14,587 bases of DNA from Desulfurococcales archaeon (GTDB taxonomy: Archaea > Thermoproteota > Thermoprotei_A > Sulfolobales > Desulfurococcaceae): positions 1 through 14,587 of the forward strand of contig JALSQP010000055.1 in NCBI GenBank assembly GCA_026985375.1, given 5' to 3'. Shown here piece after piece: positions 6,221-12,868 of this stretch; the stretch's first letter is position 1; every line of letters begins with the position of its first letter. The notes below the pieces were generated by a model. That model did no database searches, had not been told where the DNA came from, and saw only the letters and a list, made by a program, of their open reading frames with translations. Both the position numbers and the translations under genes were made by a program.

Positions 6221-6886
6221 ATGGGTAGAAACCTGGTATTACTAGACTATGATCTAACTCTTATGGACAACATGATTGATTTCTATGAAGCTTTCTCTGA
6301 ATCTTTGAAAAGATTTGGTTGTGAACCAGTGTCTTATGATATATTTGTTAAACATGTATTGGCCGATAGTCTGCATAATCTTCTTCCTTCAGAAATACAA
6401 CCATTAGAGTTTTGGACATATTTCCGGAGGATATACCCTAGTAAATCGGGCTATCCTATGAGGGGAGTTAAGCGCTTTCTCATTGTATTGAAGAGCCTGA
6501 ACATACCGCTAGTTATTATCTCTGGAAGAGATTCTCATCCTCTTCTTTTATGGCTTGAGCTGGCGCGGTTCGGATTAAATAATTATGTAGATGAAATATA
6601 TACAATGTTTGATCTAAGGATGTATGGCGGTATCGAAGAAGAACTATTCGATAAGAGCTGGCTCATAAGAATGGTTATAAAGAGGTATGGTGTGGAACCA
6701 TCACACGCTATATATATTGGTGATTACAAGCAAGATTACATCAGCTGTTCTAAGGTAGGGATAAGATTCATCGGTATAACTAGGTATCGTGAAAGAGCTG
6801 AAACTCTCAGAAAACTTGGAGCTGAGATTGTGGTAAGCGACTTTGATGAATTATTTTGTTATCTAGACAAGATAATTCGTTTCTAA
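6221..6886 (+). CDS. HAD-superfamily hydrolase (phosphatase-like), 221 aa
   Basis: The start is ATG 6221, with GGTG at 6210-6213 as SD and a 7-base spacer; an in-frame TTG at 6218 is unlikely. HAD motifs are complete. Motif I is DYDLTLMD at ~9-16, with nucleophile Asp 9 and Asp 11. Motif II is ISGRDS with Ser ~101. The motif III Lys is ~145 in LFDKSW. Motif IV is GDYKQD at ~167-172. Between motifs I and II a helical cap of ~80 residues suggests the phosphoglycolate-phosphatase-like (subfamily I) branch. The substrate cannot be read from sequence; possibilities are phosphoglycolate, a sugar phosphate or a nucleotide. It probably acts in the cytosol. A guide RNA candidate ends just before its SD, so the two may share a promoter region. 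Confidence 0.85.
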   Translation: MGRNLVLLDYDLTLMDNMIDFYEAFSESLKRFGCEPVSYDIFVKHVLADSLHNLLPSEIQPLEFWTYFRRIYPSKSGYPMRGVKRFLIVLKSLNIPLVIISGRDSHPLLLWLELARFGLNNYVDEIYTMFDLRMYGGIEEELFDKSWLIRMVIKRYGVEPSHAIYIGDYKQDYISCSKVGIRFIGITRYRERAETLRKLGAEIVVSDFDELFCYLDKIIRF

Positions 6887-6952
6887 TTCATGTCATGACT
6901 AAAGATAGAAGATAAAATAAAGAGGACGGAGAAAATGGTTTTTCAATACTGA

Positions 6953-7246
6953 TCAGTAAACTATAGCCATATATCGGCCATCAGGCCCCATTGTTGCAAG
7001 TCCTTGTTCGATAAGTGTTGATAAGGCCTTCCTTATTTTGTCTTCGCTGGCAATGCCAGATAATATGGTGTGTATTTCCCTGAGATTCATTGGTCTTTCA
7101 CTGATTAATTCTCGGATTATCTCTATGAGTTCGTCCTCATTAGGCGCTGTCATCAGCACGATGTCGCTATCCTCGTGAAGTATCTTTAACCTGATCTTTT
7201 TCATGAAGTACTCTATTTCCTTGTCTGTTAAGCTGATATTGTTCAT
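6953..7246 (-). CDS. Small winged-helix protein, probable transcriptional regulator, 97 aa
   Basis: The start is ATG 7246 (complement), 6 bases after GGTG at 7253-7256; the longer frame from GTG 7255 begins inside that SD. The N-terminal ~45 residues form one or two helices (LTDKEIEYFMKKIRLKIL). From ~45 on the protein resembles a winged helix: DELIEIIRELISE, then MNLREIHTILSG, then EDKIRKALSTLIEQGLA as the recognition helix, and a short wing (TMGPDGRYMAIVY). No ligand domain, cysteines or coiled coil are present. It could be a DNA-binding regulator or a small winged-helix protein of another machine. The palindrome CGATC-TATT-GATCG immediately upstream of its SD may be its own operator. Confidence 0.6.
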   Translation of the reverse strand: MNNISLTDKEIEYFMKKIRLKILHEDSDIVLMTAPNEDELIEIIRELISERPMNLREIHTILSGIASEDKIRKALSTLIEQGLATMGPDGRYMAIVY

Positions 7247-7255
7247 GCTTTCCAC

Positions 7256-7269
7256 CGATCTATTGATCG
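7256..7269. promoter_or_regulatory. Palindrome CGATC-TATT-GATCG in front of the winged-helix gene
   Basis: A perfect 5-base inverted repeat with a 4-base centre directly abuts the SD of the 7246-start gene. It lies between two divergent genes. It could be an autoregulatory operator; no second copy is visible in the gap. Confidence 0.35.
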
Positions 7270-7281
7270 TCGCTTCTGTCT

Positions 7282-7314
7282 GGATAAGTTATATTGTATA
7301 GAACCGGATAACTT
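7282..7314 (+). promoter_or_regulatory. Promoter region of the radical SAM gene with near-direct repeats
   Basis: A TATA-like GTTATATT (about 7288-7295) lies about 50 bases before ATG 7343. GGATAAGTT (7282-7290) and GGATAACTT (7306-7314) are repeats differing at one base, spaced 24 bases apart, and they flank the element. They could be binding sites or chance in AT-rich DNA. Confidence 0.35.
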
Positions 7315-7342
7315 TTTTGGTAGTTTCATTGCATTGGTGTTT

Positions 7343-8665
7343 ATGGAGTTGCCGCGAGCAGCTCTGATACTGTATCGTACAAAGTTCGCTCGATACAGTG
7401 TAAACGTTATATCGGCAGTAGCTGATCTCGTGGATGATGTTGACGTCTATATAGTTGAAAACATTGAACCATCAAAATCAGCTAGTCTATTTGGTGCCTT
7501 GAAAGCAAGATATAGTATCGGTATAGTGGCTATTTCTCTAAACACTATTGCACTGGTAGATGATAATTTCCGTGCAAAGCTAGTTAGGTTGATTAGAACC
7601 GCAAAGATGAAAGGATTCATAACCCTAGCCGGAGGCCCCCATGCATCTGGGGATCCGCTGGGCACTCTGAACAATTTAGGCTTTGACTACGCTGTAATCG
7701 GTGAAGGAGAAGAGACGATCCGCGAGTTTCTCTCAGCAATAGTGAATTCTCTTGATCCACTTAGGGTTAAGGGTTTGTTCACCATTGTTGATGAAAAACC
7801 ATTATTTACTGGGCGGAGAGACAAGCATGTTGATCTAGATGATTATCCCCCATTCCCGTACTGGAGGCATCTGTATAATCCTATTGAGATAACTCGTGGT
7901 TGCCCTCATGGCTGTAAATACTGTCAGGTAAGTTATGTCTTTGGGGGGGAAATGAGACATAGAAGCATAAATGTAATCATAGAGCACATCGACATAATGC
8001 TAAGTGATGGGCTGAACGATGTAAGGTTTGTATCGCCAGACAGTTTGTCGTATGGGCTGAAATACTATAGGCGAGAACCAGCTTTGGGGATTATCGAAGA
8101 ATTATTTACTCGGATCCATAATGTCTTCAAGAAGCATGGGAGAGGAAAACTTTTCTTTGGGACCTTTCCAAGCGAGGTAAGACCAGAACACTTGACGAGA
8201 GAAGCCGCGAAACTATTGTCGCGATACGTGTCGAATAAAAACATTATTATGGGAGCCCAATCCGGGAGCAACAGGATCCTTAAGATCCTTGGACGGGGGC
8301 ATACTATTGAGGATGTATTTGAAGCGGTCGAAAACGCTACCAAATATGAGTTTCAGCCCGATATAGACTTCATCGTGGGCCTCCCGGTTGAAGAAGAAGA
8401 GGATCTTGTTCTAACACTTAGGGCTATCGAAAAGCTCGTAGAGCTGGGTGCACGGATACATCTCCATACTTTCATGCCATTACCAGGCACACCATACGCG
8501 TATAAGTCGCCAAAACAGGTGCCACAGTGGTTTAGGCGTGAAGTCATGAGGATCATAGGGAAGGGCGGAGGATATGGTCAATGGCTTAAACAAGAAGAAA
8601 TATCTCGTAAAATAGTCAAGCTAAGACAGGAGGGGATAATACTTCCAAGAATGCGGCTCAAATAA
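7343..8665 (+). CDS. B12-binding-fold / radical SAM protein, 440 aa
   Basis: The preferred start is ATG 7343, because GGTG at 7336-7339 serves as SD; the longer frame from TTG 7334 runs through it. Domain 1 (~1-130) is a Rossmann-like B12-binding-type fold with the typical segments IGIVAISLNT, TLAGGPHASGDP and YAVIGEGEETI. It lacks the DxHxxG motif used for base-off cobalamin binding, so cobalamin may not be bound classically. Domain 2 is a radical SAM barrel. Its motif CPHGCKYC (Cys ~187, 191, 194) binds a [4Fe-4S] cluster and SAM. The later IIMGAQSGSNRILKILGRGHT and DFIVGLPVEEEED are typical of archaeal B12/radical SAM families of the MJ_1487 kind, of unknown substrate. It probably acts as a methyltransferase or in ring or side-chain chemistry. 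Its immediate neighbours give no pathway clue. Confidence 0.8.
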   Translation: MELPRAALILYRTKFARYSVNVISAVADLVDDVDVYIVENIEPSKSASLFGALKARYSIGIVAISLNTIALVDDNFRAKLVRLIRTAKMKGFITLAGGPHASGDPLGTLNNLGFDYAVIGEGEETIREFLSAIVNSLDPLRVKGLFTIVDEKPLFTGRRDKHVDLDDYPPFPYWRHLYNPIEITRGCPHGCKYCQVSYVFGGEMRHRSINVIIEHIDIMLSDGLNDVRFVSPDSLSYGLKYYRREPALGIIEELFTRIHNVFKKHGRGKLFFGTFPSEVRPEHLTREAAKLLSRYVSNKNIIMGAQSGSNRILKILGRGHTIEDVFEAVENATKYEFQPDIDFIVGLPVEEEEDLVLTLRAIEKLVELGARIHLHTFMPLPGTPYAYKSPKQVPQWFRREVMRIIGKGGGYGQWLKQEEISRKIVKLRQEGIILPRMRLK

Positions 8666-8717
8666 GCGCCCGGCGTCATCACTTATTCAGTCCCGCCATA
8701 GTATATTTCATTGCCGC
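8653..8717 (-). ncRNA. Possible second C/D-like (K-turn) RNA, antisense to the end of the radical SAM gene
   Basis: On the minus strand GCGGC (8717-8713) and GCCGC (8657-8653) form a perfect 5-base stem. Inside it come bulge AAT, then GA-AA (8709-8706), facing TTGA (8661-8658). That is a K-turn geometry with tandem G-A pairs and A-U compensation at the usual U-U and G-C places. In the centre sits CTGA-ATAA-GTGATGA (8690-8676), a textbook D'-spacer-C' module. Both guides are 14 bases, longer than usual. One guide is self-complementary (CGCCGGGCG), and I cannot name an rRNA target. A plus-strand hairpin after the stop (AATAAG/CTTATT) is a competing reading. Confidence 0.3.
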
Positions 8718-8730
8718 GTGTATGTTACTG

Positions 8731-8738
8731 ATATATAT
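8731..8738 (+). promoter_or_regulatory. TATA-like element of the DUF167 gene
   Basis: ATATATAT about 50 bases before ATG 8786 would give a ~25-base leader carrying GGGTGA. The element is symmetric and could also face the minus strand. A second candidate, TATTATAC (8753-8760), lies nearer the gene. Confidence 0.35.
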
Positions 8739-8785
8739 TGGGTGAAATAAACCTATTATACCATGGATAACTGAGGGTGAATATC

Positions 8786-9103
8786 ATGCCTGAGCTAGAT
8801 GTGTTAAGAAGGATACTTAATGAGTCGAAAAAGGGGGTAATTGTACAAATATATGTCAAGCCAGGCTCTAACAAAGAGGAACTAGTTCTTGAGGGCGGCG
8901 AACTTGTGTTCTATACTACTGAACCTCCTGAGAAAGGAAGGGCAAATGCGGCATTGATCAGATACTTATCCAAAAGGCTGGGAATACCGGTTTCAAAGAT
9001 AGATATAGTGAGTGGTCAGCATGATAGACTGAAAATGATCCTTATCAAAGATGTGAAATTCGATGAGATAGTAGAGCTAATTAGTAATATTAAAGAGAAA
9101 TAA
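8786..9103 (+). CDS. DUF167 / UPF0235 (YggU-like) family protein, 105 aa
   Basis: The start is ATG 8786, five bases after GGGTGA (8775-8780); the longer frame from GTG 8777 lies in the SD. The family signature is clear: VKPGSNKEEL near the N-terminus, then the strand GELVFYTTEPP, then EKGRANAALIRYLSKRLGIP, and VSGQHDRLKMILI, where bacterial YggU has SG-x-x-S-R-x-K. The DUF167 fold is a small alpha/beta domain found in bacteria, archaea and eukaryotes. Its biochemical role is unknown, with suggested nucleic-acid or translation links in bacteria. Length is typical. It ends exactly where the convergent HTH/Zn-ribbon gene ends. Confidence 0.85.
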   Translation: MPELDVLRRILNESKKGVIVQIYVKPGSNKEELVLEGGELVFYTTEPPEKGRANAALIRYLSKRLGIPVSKIDIVSGQHDRLKMILIKDVKFDEIVELISNIKEK

Positions 9104-9430
9104 CTACGTCTTTTCTCTTATTATGAATCTGGGTGGAGCTATTCTTTCGCTCTTACATCGTGGGCATTTGCTTGGTTTTCGCGGTTTTTTCAAGTCCTTG
9201 AACAGATAGCCGCACTTTATACAATATGGGGGCACCATGACTATTTCGAGGCGTCCATGACTTTTCCGGTTAAGTGTTTTGGCGGCATGTAGAATCGCGT
9301 CATAGACTAGGCGTCGATCACTCTGTCTAAGCCCAAGCAGAGCTATAATATCGTCTACTGTTAGGGGTGTTTTAGTGTTTTTCAGCACTTCTATTATTTT
9401 CTCGCGAAGAGTAAGATCGTCGGATATCAT
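9104..9430 (-). CDS. Predicted transcriptional regulator, HTH fused to Zn-ribbon (COG3357-like)
   Basis: This 108-aa protein starts at ATG 9430 (complement), preceded by AGTGAT as a weak SD. Residues ~6-55 form a winged helix (REKIIEVLKNTKTPLTVDDIIALLG, then a helix after DRRLVYDAILHAAKTL). Residues ~65-100 form a zinc ribbon with C70, C73, C89 and C92 (PYCIKCGY and SKCPRCKS). This order matches archaeal COG3357, predicted transcriptional regulators with HTH and Zn-ribbon, widely conserved but little studied. It may bind DNA or interact with the transcription machinery. Its stop codon directly abuts the stop of the DUF167 gene, so the transcripts meet tail to tail. It is divergent from the threonine ammonia-lyase gene across a ~60-base gap. 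Confidence 0.8.
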   Translation of the reverse strand: MISDDLTLREKIIEVLKNTKTPLTVDDIIALLGLRQSDRRLVYDAILHAAKTLNRKSHGRLEIVMVPPYCIKCGYLFKDLKKPRKPSKCPRCKSERIAPPRFIIREKT

Positions 9431-9491
9431 GGATTATCACTGGAAACTATTTCTAACAATTGAATCCTTAATATTGATTGGTGGGAAATAG

Positions 9492-10754
9492 ATGAGTTCC
9501 GAGGATGTGAATAGACTAATCGATAAGATATACGATTACAGCCTTGAGGCCAGGGAAATAATTTCTCGGTATGCCCACAAAACGCCTCTAATAACAAGCT
9601 ATACACTGTTAGGTATTGTTGGTCGTAACGTCTACTTGAAGCTCGAGAATCTACAGAAAACAGGTAGCTTTAAAGTTAGGGGGGCAATCTACAAGGTTTA
9701 CAAGATCATAGAGGAGGCGCGATCCAAGGGCGAGGAGGTAAAAGGAGTAGTAGCGGCTAGCAGCGGCAATCATGCACAGGGAGTGGCGTACGCAGCCAAA
9801 GTATTCGGGTTGAAAGCCGTCATAGTCATGCCGAAAATAACCTCAGCCACAAAAGTCAATGCAACTAGAAGTTATGGTGCGGAAGTTGTTCTTCATGGCA
9901 ATATATATGATGAAGCCTATGAGAAAGCGCTGGAGATCGCTCGGGAGAAAAATTACGTGTTCGTGCATCCTTATGATGATCCATATGTCATTGCTGGACA
10001 AGCTACAATAGGCCATGAGATAATGGACGAACTAGCCTCTCCTGGGTGTGTGCTCGTACCAATAGGGGGTGGAGGCCTAATCTCTGGTATAAGTATAGCG
10101 GTCAAGAAAAGAAATCCTGATACAAAGGTAATAGGGGTTCAGCCAAAGAATGCGCCAGCAATGTATAAGCTCCTAACGAGGAGCCTAGAAAATTATAGAC
10201 CTAAGCCATCAATAGCTGATGGGGTCGTAGTGAAGATGCCAGGTCAGATAACGAGTAAGATCGTGGAGAAACTCGTAGACGATATAGTATTAGTAGATGA
10301 GGAGGATATATCATATGCTATCAACTTCCTGCTCGAGAGAGCCAAGATAGTGGCAGAAGGAGCTGGTGCTCTACCAATCGCCGCATTGCTCTCGGGAAAA
10401 TACGCTCCACTAAAGGAACCAGTTGTATGCGTAGTCAGCGGAGGAAACATCGATCCAACACTGTTGTCAAGGATCATCATGCATGAGCTAGCGAAAGACG
10501 GAAGATTAGTCTCCCTAATAGGCGAAGTAGACGATAGGCCGGGAGAACTGGGCAAGGTGATAAAACTACTAGCTGAACATATGCTAAATATTGTTGATAT
10601 AAGACATGATCGCTGGGATCCCGCCTTACTGCCATCGAAAGCAAGAGTTGAGATAATAGTGGAGGCGAAAACACTAGATGATGTAGTGAAGGCTCTAGAA
10701 GAGCTCAAGAAGAAGGGATTAAAGTTCAGGGCGAGAAGTGGGCTAGTGAAATAG
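9492..10754 (+). CDS. ilvA: Threonine ammonia-lyase (threonine dehydratase) with C-terminal ACT domain
   Basis: This PLP enzyme converts L-threonine to 2-oxobutanoate and ammonia, the first step of isoleucine synthesis from threonine or of threonine breakdown. ATG 9492 has GGTGGG at 9480-9485 as SD. The 420 residues contain the PLP lysine K61 in LQKTGSFKVRGA, SSGNHAQG (90-97), the phosphate-binding glycine loop GGGG (192-195) and SGGN (316-319), as in fold-type II enzymes. From ~338 to ~412 there is one ACT domain (VSLIGEVDDRPGELGKV), which usually senses amino acids. A single ACT copy is shared by the short biosynthetic/catabolic class (about 400 residues). It is not the longer two-ACT bacterial IlvA, so allostery by isoleucine is not certain. 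The C-terminal 12 bases overlap the convergent HAD gene. Confidence 0.93.
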   Translation: MSSEDVNRLIDKIYDYSLEAREIISRYAHKTPLITSYTLLGIVGRNVYLKLENLQKTGSFKVRGAIYKVYKIIEEARSKGEEVKGVVAASSGNHAQGVAYAAKVFGLKAVIVMPKITSATKVNATRSYGAEVVLHGNIYDEAYEKALEIAREKNYVFVHPYDDPYVIAGQATIGHEIMDELASPGCVLVPIGGGGLISGISIAVKKRNPDTKVIGVQPKNAPAMYKLLTRSLENYRPKPSIADGVVVKMPGQITSKIVEKLVDDIVLVDEEDISYAINFLLERAKIVAEGAGALPIAALLSGKYAPLKEPVVCVVSGGNIDPTLLSRIIMHELAKDGRLVSLIGEVDDRPGELGKVIKLLAEHMLNIVDIRHDRWDPALLPSKARVEIIVEAKTLDDVVKALEELKKKGLKFRARSGLVK

Positions 10755-11387
10755 TTTTTTCAAATACTCAGGAATTTCGATTAGGTCCTCAATAACATAA
10801 TCAGCATATCTGCAAGCCATTCCACATGGGTTCACCGCGAAGGAGACGCCTACATTTCTGAATATAGTGATATCCCATGAACTATCACCGACATAGGCAG
10901 TCTTATTCATATGGATCCCATAATTTTCTCCGAGCTCACGCATAATCTCCAGCTTTTTGTCAGGAGGAACTCTTGGTACTCCACCTGGGATAAGCTCGTC
11001 GTCAATGAATAGCAGCTCATTATAATAACATTCACTAATACCCAGCTCGCGGCATACGCGTCTGACTAGTAAATCAACACCACTGCTGATAACGATCAGT
11101 TTAAAGCCGTCTTCTTTTAACATCTCAACTACTCTTCTAGCAGAGCTCCTTATTCTAACACCAGATAAAGCCTTGACTACATCTTTCTTCGTAATAGGTC
11201 TGCCGTAACTGTGGATCATTAGTGCTATATCGATCTTCATCCAGTCCAAGTAACTAATTAAACCCCGCTTATACAGGTCAGCGAAATAACTATTGTCTCT
11301 GCTCCCGAAGTACTCGTGTAGCACACCCCAACTGCTATGCTCAACGGTTAGTACGCCATCACAATCAAAGAACACTAATCCTTTCAA
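10743..11387 (-). CDS. HAD-IB phosphatase, phosphoserine-phosphatase-like
   Basis: Motifs of a phosphoserine-phosphatase-type HAD enzyme are complete. Motif I is DCDGVLT, with both aspartates. Motif II is VISSGVD. A Lys in PPDKKLEIM and motif IV GDSSWD follow, then the FAVNPCG segment. The cap between motifs I and II is helical. Substrates may be phosphoserine or another phosphomonoester. The start is uncertain: the frame reaches GTG 11399, but that GTG is part of GGTG. If GGTG (11397-11400) is the SD, TTG 11387 (M-KGLVFFDCDGVL, 214 aa) follows with a 9-base spacer and puts the motif at its usual distance from the N-terminus. It overlaps the upstream unknown gene by 23 bases, which implies coupled translation. 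It also overlaps the threonine ammonia-lyase gene tail to tail by 12 bases. Confidence 0.8.
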   Translation of the reverse strand: MKGLVFFDCDGVLTVEHSSWGVLHEYFGSRDNSYFADLYKRGLISYLDWMKIDIALMIHSYGRPITKKDVVKALSGVRIRSSARRVVEMLKEDGFKLIVISSGVDLLVRRVCRELGISECYYNELLFIDDELIPGGVPRVPPDKKLEIMRELGENYGIHMNKTAYVGDSSWDITIFRNVGVSFAVNPCGMACRYADYVIEDLIEIPEYLKKLFH

Positions 11388-11967
11388 GGCTTGACGCACC
11401 AGATGTACTCATTGATGAAACGATGTTTTTGATGTAGTCTAGTAGCTCATCAAGTGTTTTCGCATTGTATTTCAATTTAATTGTGCCGGATACATTGTAT
11501 GTAGAACCACCTATCTCTATGACGAGCTCTACATCGTCTAGCTTGAGAGAAACTCTGTTATCCTCAATACCTATCTTTGCTCTCGGAAACTCTTCCCTCA
11601 AATTCTCAACAATATTTTCCGGCGTTAGCGGTTTTTCCTCGCTAGCAAGATTGGGGAGTACCTCGTCAATAGCCTCCACAACACTTGGGAGCTCAGAATA
11701 TAGCTTCTTGGTCTCGATAAGTATCTCCTTGAGAACGTCCAGCTTGCTGGCTGATTTAAACAGAGATACTACAAGCTTGAAGTCTGCGCTCTTCAAGTAT
11801 TTAGCGAGATTTTCGGGGTTACCACCGAAGCTACTGAAATTATATTTTTCTTCGGCCTTTGCAATCATTTTTCGTACTTCGTCGATAATGCTAGCGACAC
11901 TTTTATTGTTCGAATACTCCGCCAGCTTAGAGTTCACAATATGTCTCAGAAAATCCGGGTACCTCAT
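11365..11967 (-). CDS. Hypothetical protein upstream of the phosphatase gene, 200 aa
   Basis: I do not recognise this protein. The preferred start is ATG 11967 (MRYPDFLRHIV), preceded by GGGAG with a 5-base gap. The longer frame from TTG 12042 passes through an AT-rich, promoter-like region and is less likely. Residues ~1-130 look all-helical and charged (KSVASIIDEVRKMIAKAEEKY and VLKEILIETKKLYSELPSVVEAIDEVLPNL). Residues ~135-195 look like a small beta sheet with a closing helix (KIGIEDNRVSLKLDDVELVI, YNVSGTIKLKYN, TLDELLDYIKNIV). There are no cysteines and no membrane segment. Gene overlap with the HAD phosphatase suggests the two are made together. A structural or regulatory partner role is only a guess. 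Confidence 0.65.
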   Translation of the reverse strand: MRYPDFLRHIVNSKLAEYSNNKSVASIIDEVRKMIAKAEEKYNFSSFGGNPENLAKYLKSADFKLVVSLFKSASKLDVLKEILIETKKLYSELPSVVEAIDEVLPNLASEEKPLTPENIVENLREEFPRAKIGIEDNRVSLKLDDVELVIEIGGSTYNVSGTIKLKYNAKTLDELLDYIKNIVSSMSTSGASSLERISVL

Positions 11968-12040
11968 ATTTTCTCCCTGCGGTGATAAGAGTGTTGAAGA
12001 CTCTAATAATGCTGACTGATCAATATAATTATGCATAAAC

Positions 12041-12049
12041 AATATAATA
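12041..12049 (+). promoter_or_regulatory. Candidate TATA element for the TRAM gene
   Basis: AATATAATA about 55 bases before GTG 12099 predicts transcription starting near 12070, with a leader of about 29 bases. The same AT-rich block serves the divergent gene at 11967, probably through a separate TATA around 12018-12029. Confidence 0.4.
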
Positions 12050-12098
12050 TCCTCTGACTATTAGATACAGGGAAAAACGAAAGTTATGGGATGCATTC

Positions 12099-12404
12099 GT
12101 GGCTAGACATAGAGCTCGTAAACATCGTTGGAATCCCTATACAAGCGAAGTCCAAAGATTCAGCGTCTATCCTCGTATACAGGTACCAAAAGAGAAATCG
12201 ATCAGGATAGGCGAAGAGTTCGTCGTTAAGATCAATGATGTTGACGAAAAAGGAAGAGGCATAGCAAGATACCAAGGACACCAAGTAATAATATATGATG
12301 CGAGCTTAGGCTCGAAGGTACGGGTTAAGGCGATCAGAAAGATCGGTGATACGATCTACGCGGAAATAGTTGAAACACTCAGTGAAACTGATACGGAATA
12401 CTAG
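12099..12404 (+). CDS. TRAM-domain RNA-binding protein, 101 aa
   Basis: The start is GTG 12099; no in-frame ATG precedes it and the upstream SD is weak (GGGATG). The first ~25 residues are very basic (MARHRARKHRWNPYT). They are followed by a TRAM domain at ~32-93: a beta barrel with GEEFVVKINDVDEKGRGIARYQGHQVIIYDASLG and SKVRVKAIRKIGDTIYAEIV. TRAM is a small RNA-binding fold shared with tRNA-modifying enzymes. Stand-alone TRAM proteins in archaea act as RNA chaperones in some methanogens. The basic tail may add unspecific RNA contact. Here it is divergent from the 11967 unknown and runs toward an unknown protein 30 bases downstream, possibly in one transcript. Confidence 0.85.
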   Translation: MARHRARKHRWNPYTSEVQRFSVYPRIQVPKEKSIRIGEEFVVKINDVDEKGRGIARYQGHQVIIYDASLGSKVRVKAIRKIGDTIYAEIVETLSETDTEY

Positions 12405-12434
12405 ATCTGTCACTACCAATATAACGGGGTTACT

Positions 12435-12788
12435 ATGCAGCGCGGAGCCAACTTTATAAAACAGGTCATTAGGGAATTCGGTGTAGACAAGGTATCGGCG
12501 CTATTTTCCGGAGAACCACTTGTTTCTGCTGATGCATGGAAACTAGTAGATATAGCACGTAGGCATAAATATTGGGTAGAATATGAGGACGAGGAAGGCG
12601 ATCCTCCCCAGTGCTATGTTCTTGTTATAGTCGTTGATGATAAATACATACTAGTGCTTGCAAGAAGTAATGGAGAAAGCATGGCATATATGTATGAGAA
12701 AGAAAGTGTCAACATGGATGATGCAAAACGTTATGCACAAGAGATATTCAATGAGTGCTGTTTACAGCTATTAGGATCCCCTGCGTAG
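12435..12788 (+). CDS. Hypothetical protein, 117 aa
   Basis: I do not recognise this protein. ATG 12435 follows GGGGTT with a short spacer; no stronger start is visible. The N-terminus is helical (NFIKQVIREFGVDKVSALFSG). The middle is a beta sheet (HKYWVEYEDEEGD, QCYVLVIVVDDKYILVLARS, ESMAYMYEKES). The end is a helix containing a cysteine pair (EIFNECCLQLL). The overall alpha-beta-alpha order resembles a small ligand- or nucleic-acid-binding domain, but no motif supports a family. It lies 30 bases after the TRAM gene and could be in the same transcript. The following HD gene begins 80 bases later behind its own promoter-like element. Confidence 0.65.
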   Translation: MQRGANFIKQVIREFGVDKVSALFSGEPLVSADAWKLVDIARRHKYWVEYEDEEGDPPQCYVLVIVVDDKYILVLARSNGESMAYMYEKESVNMDDAKRYAQEIFNECCLQLLGSPA

Positions 12789-12808
12789 ATATAGTATAGT
12801 AGAAGCAG

Positions 12809-12844
12809 AATATTAGAATCCTAAAAACTAATATTATTTTTAAG
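12809..12844 (+). promoter_or_regulatory. Inverted repeat next to the TATA box of the HD-domain gene
   Basis: AATATTAG (12809-12816) and CTAATATT (12828-12835) form a perfect 8-base inverted repeat with an 11-base centre. ATTTTTAAG (12836-12844), a TATA-like element for the gene at 12869, follows at once. The same stretch is a stem followed by five T and could end the preceding transcript, but the A/T stem would melt in a hyperthermophile, so an operator is the better guess. Confidence 0.4.
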
Positions 12845-12868
12845 CCGGGGAATAAAGCGTGATGTTTT

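Noticed and set aside
6890..6953. ATGACTA ... CTGA in the gap after the HAD gene, C/D-like
   Set aside because: The C box is poor and the would-be guide is low-complexity T-rich sequence.
10244..10708. Serine-rich open frame antisense to the threonine ammonia-lyase
   Set aside because: Antisense shadow of a well-supported enzyme gene; no start signal.
11981..12019. GTGATAA followed by CTGACTGA, C/D-box-like
   Set aside because: The boxes are only 23 bases apart, too short for a guide plus inner boxes, and no terminal stem is visible.
11465..12019. Long serine/threonine/leucine-rich frame on the plus strand
   Set aside because: It mirrors the 11365-11967 gene on the other strand, and its composition is typical of an antisense shadow.
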